DNA from: Diadophis punctatus similis | Taxonomy: Eukaryota; Chordata; Lepidosauria; Squamata; Dipsadidae | Direction: 5' to 3' | DNA: 64,000 bases | Assembly: GCA_023053685.1 (NCBI GenBank) | Contig: JALIGW010000005.1 | Coordinates: 24,952,001 to 25,016,000, forward strand | Part shown: in pieces, positions 60,360 through 64,000 of the stretch | Position numbering within the stretch: position 1 is the stretch's first letter | Layout of the letters: the number at the start of each line of letters is the position of its first letter | Position numbers and translations under genes: made by a program | Notes under the pieces: generated by a model | Told to the model about the DNA's origin: nothing | The model's input: only the letters and a program-made list of their open reading frames with translations | Databases searched by the model: none

Positions 60360-61700
60360 CTCGTCCTAATGCCAGGTCTCCGAAAGCCAACTTTAGAATG
60401 CCACAGCCGAACGGAAATGGGCAACATATTTTCTTGCCCTGTTGTGGTCCTCTGACTCGTCCGAGCTTTTCGGAGTTCACGCCCATCTTTTCCGCCTGTA
60501 TTCGTCCAAAAGTTGAAGCAACGCAAGGGCAGCAAGAAAAACAACAACCCCAAACTGCCAAGGGACAGGACTTTTCTTGGCGGGGCTACGGCGAAGCTTC
60601 CACCCCTGGATTTAAGCCGTTGTAACGCGTGCAAGGGAAGCTGAATCAAACTTCTTCGGTTTTTTTTGTTGTTTGTTTAGCCCGAGGCCTTGCGGCTGCT
60701 CATCATTTCATCCTCACCTAGGGGTTTTCTGCGCTTGGCTGCAACGCGCGCCGGAAACGCTACCAGCCCGTAGCTCTGGCTCGGCTCTTGGGTGATGCTA
60801 GTCCCGTGCCAGTGCCACCCTGCGAGGACGGTCTGGCGGAGGAAATCGGGTTTCCTCCTCCTGTTAAGCAGCAAAGCCCTGAAGCAAAGCGAGGAAACGG
60901 ATCCAGACGCCGCCGCTGCTCTGCCACCCTGAATATCAACCCGGCGGTTTGTGAAAGGGAAGGCGGCAGGTCAGGGGCACCACGCCCCCTCCCTCCCTCC
61001 CGCTCTCCCTCGGCCCGCCCCGCCTTCCTTCGCCCGGTATGTGGTGCAGCGCGCGGCGGAGGCGCAAGCGAGCGCTTTGGAGACGCGGCGCCCACTCGAA
61101 CGAGCCCCCTCAGACCGCTCGCCCGGCTCTTTCCCAGCTCTTCCTCAGCTCAAAGGGAGTCTGCCTGAGGTGGGGGGCGGGTGTGCAAGGAGAAGGGAGG
61201 GGCTCCGCGAGCCAAGCAGGCGGGAGCACGGAGTGGTGAGGTGGGGGGAGAAGAGAGGAGAGAAAGAGCTCCGCTTGAAGGTCTGGCGACGAGAGATGCT
61301 GGGAGGCTCGCCGGTCCGCCCGAGGGAAGAAGTTGCCTGGAGGAAGGGAGAGGAGGCCGCGGCACGCGCCCGACGGTGGATTTTGCCGGACCTGCGTCGC
61401 CTTAGCAAGGTCAGTGTGCGGAGGGGAGGGCGGAGGAGGGCTCGCGCCCAGACTCCCCAGGACTCTCTCCGCCTGACTTCGGGGGAAGTTGTGTGGAGCG
61501 AGGAGGGGCGCGCGCCTTCAGCCCGCGGCGGGGAGTCCTTCAGACCCGGCACGTCCCTCTTTGGTCGGCGGAGGAAGGAATAGGAAAAAAAAACAAACCC
61601 TGCCTGAGGGAAAGGTGGCCCAAGCGCCGCTCTGTCTACAGAGCGAAGGGGATGCTGAGAAAAGGGTTTCTTTCCTCCGGGTGACCAGGGGAAAGGAATT
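60360..61700. promoter_or_regulatory. CpG island, probable promoter and first exon of an unidentified gene
   Basis: GC content and CpG frequency rise sharply from about 60360 and fall after about 61700, in contrast to the AT-rich remainder. A GC-box-like CGGCCCGCCCCGCC lies at 61011-61024. Many overlapping frames are open on both strands, including 210 codons on plus at 60951-61583. That is expected of GC-rich DNA, and they have Arg/Gly/Pro-rich composition with no domain, so I do not call a protein. The direction of transcription cannot be fixed. A donor-like site at 61409/61410 favours plus, but a bidirectional promoter is possible. Confidence 0.7.
61406..61415 (+). other. Candidate 5' splice site
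   Basis: CAAG|GTCAGT inside the CpG island is a good match to the vertebrate donor consensus. It could end a non-coding first exon. No transcript evidence is available. Confidence 0.3.
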
Positions 61701-64000
61701 TTAGAAACCAGCGGGCAGATGCTTAAAAAGTCCAGCCTTCCTCTCTTCTCTCCTGATGCGGCTCGGCTGGAAAAAGAAGTAGAACTTCGGGCTGAGTCAG
61801 TTGCGTGTATTCTGCTGGTTGTCCATTGATGGGGTTGTCCCGCCCAGTCAATGGGATTAGGCAGCGGCGGTGCCTTGCTGACTATTCAGCCACGGGGATT
61901 TTTTTTTAAAAGACTGCAATTTCTTTGCCACACCGTCTATCTACCATGCTGCTGTGCCTGAATTTGTCTCCCCAGGAATTTAAAAAAAAATGTTAATCGT
62001 ATTTTAACAGTTTCCACAGGGGGAGCTATGTTAGCCTGTTAAATGAAAACCAACAAAAACATCTTGTGGCATCTTTAGGACTCACAAGCTTGACTTGGTG
62101 GGGGTGTCCATGGACATCACTTCTAATCAAAACGTTTCATGATACATAATTGTAATAGTCCATGGAATCTTATGCTGTGAGAAATGTGTTGATCCTTAAG
62201 GGGGTTGCAAGCATTTGTAGGGTTGGGAATATCATACAAGGCACTGAACATGAGCGAGTTTTATTTCCAGAACTCTGCAGTAGTGTCCTTGTTATTTCTA
62301 CCTTTACTTTTCTTTGTTCGCTGTCATAACTGAAATCACAATGCCATCACTAACTGTTTAGCACCATCATAAGCACATCATGCCACTGAAATGGTGCATT
62401 TATAATATGATGGAACGTTCCTTTTGCTGTTGTGAAACTGATTTAATCCTGATCCAAAGACGATGTCTTTTAATGTCTAAGTGATCCACAGCATATACAT
62501 TTACATATGTGTATATCATTTGTATGTATTTCTAAATGATATACACTTACATCATTTAGTAACATATGGTGCTATGTACATTTAGAAACAAGGGTTTTTC
62601 TAGATCTTCATAGCTGTAGAATCAATAGGATTTGTGATAAGAATAATATATTTTGTGGCTTGACAGTAAGAGCTTCCAAAGTACTTAAGCAGCTGTAAGG
62701 TGGGTATGAAGGTGCCAGGTAGGCTTATCTGGAAATGGGTGCATGCATTTTTCAGTTTTTCATTTGACTATTCAGAAGACCATGGATTGGTTTCTGGCAA
62801 TATCAGTTAATCTTTTTGTGGAAAATGCTATTTCTTAGGCAGTTTTAGATGGTGGATTGATTAAATGGCTTGCCACAACAACAAACTTTTATGTTTTATT
62901 TCTTTTTAAACCATTCTCCAGAGAAGGTAATTTGTAGCATTACTGTCATATTGGATATTGATTAATTAGTGATGTTCACTGTTCAATGACAACTCCCTGC
63001 ATGTTTTAAAAATCTTTTCTCATTTCCGAATGTTGGTGAAATAAAAACTGAAAATGACTTCTGGATAAAAAAGGAGACATAATATTTTGTATTGTGTGAT
63101 CTTTAATGTCCTAATGGGGTTTTTAAATCACCCCTTGCACTATTTACTGTGTTAGGTAGTAATAATGAGAAATGTAGATTGTTGTGTCTGTTCCTTAATA
63201 GATAAAGGATATCATTAAACATCAAGGAATTCAGTAGAGACATGGTGTTTACATGTTATAAACAGATAAGGACACTTAGCTTATAAAAAAGAAAAAAGAA
63301 ACCTCATGTGTCCTTTCAAGACATTGTCAGTGTGAAGTGAGTCCTTGGAGGAATTGTGTAATAACTGAGATAATGCAATTTTGCTGGTCGGCCAGTTGGG
63401 AATCACTGATTGATTAATTGAAACATTTGTATGGCAATTTTCCAGGGATAAATATTGAAACAAAGTATAACTTAGACAGATAACTTTCTGTTTAATACTT
63501 AGATAAGTATTAGAAAGATCTATACTTAGATCTTTATGGTTAATAGGTATATAAGTATGAATATTTGTCAGTAAGTTTCTTTAGATGAATGAAATGAATG
63601 AAAAATTAATTTTATTTGCTGCAACTGCTTCAAAGTTTGTTAAGTTATTATAAGGCCCCAACTTTAAGCAGATAAATATTATCTTTCATTTTATTATCAT
63701 AATGATTATTTGATTTGCAGAAATGTGTTTTTAGAATATAAGATCACTGATAAACATGAAAGACCAACATTGATATATTTATTCTGTTCATTCAAATTTC
63801 TTTTTACATTTTTAAATACAGAGTACTTTATTATTACCATCATTTCAAGACCATCAGATTTGATGCAAGTGAAATCTCATTTTGGATTTGTGAAGAAATA
63901 GTATATCTCCATTATTTAAATAAACATGTATCAAAGTAATTATTTTGTTTTGTAACTGGAAAGTGGGTGGAAAAATATAAAATGCCATAATTAAAATCAT
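61701..64000. other. AT-rich DNA downstream of the CpG island, possible first intron
   Basis: No coding exon, mobile element or long microsatellite was recognised. If the island promoter reads to the right, this would be intron sequence. Confidence 0.4.

Noticed and set aside
60248..60625. 125-codon plus frame upstream of the CpG island
   Set aside because: Its first third is a dispersed retroelement fragment that is coding-like on the opposite strand, and the rest shows no domain.
60951..61583. 210-codon Arg/Gly/Pro-rich frame in the CpG island
   Set aside because: Stops are rare in GC-rich DNA, equally long frames exist on the other strand, and there is no recognisable domain.

Overview
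The window is a vertebrate, almost certainly squamate and probably snake, intergenic or intronic region. The evidence is the repeat content: a Sauria-type SINE with a BovB-like tail, CR1 and L2 LINEs, a DIRS-like tyrosine-recombinase retrotransposon, many short hAT-type elements, Helitron remnants and abundant long microsatellites. I found no confirmed host protein-coding exon. The only strong host-gene signal is a GC/CpG-rich island at about 60360-61700, which looks like a promoter with a non-coding first exon. The gene it serves cannot be named from this window.

Layout. 1-2613 is the 3' part of a DIRS-like retrotransposon: the end of pol with an RNase H domain, an overlapping tyrosine recombinase frame, then the terminal foldback repeats. 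It is followed by a long GTCT/TATC microsatellite. 4045-6500 holds a CR1 3' end, two opposed Helitron 5' ends with a Pif1-helicase remnant, and an A-rich tail. 7162-8735 holds a TIR transposon and a decayed copy of a widely dispersed animal ORF, split by a hAT-type insertion with a perfect 8-bp target duplication. 9478-36803 is old AT-rich DNA scattered with L2, CR1, SINE and hAT-type copies and microsatellites. 38800-43808 holds a probable minus-strand LINE, two hAT-type elements, a TIR element and a SINE. 47126-51851 is a minus-strand retroelement with a candidate 10-bp target duplication; an L2 LINE is nested inside it. 54095-55092 is a 1-kb TIR element that contains a perfect 55-bp inverted repeat. 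56021-60345 has more repeats, then comes the CpG island, and 61700-64000 is AT-rich with nothing recognised.

The recurring theme is nested mobile DNA. Ten short hAT-type elements carry 8-bp target duplications (seven perfect, three with one mismatch), and these fit the nTnnnnAn pattern of Ac-like hAT transposases. Family names rest on recognition by eye of motifs and termini; no database search was possible. Boundaries without a target duplication are approximate.
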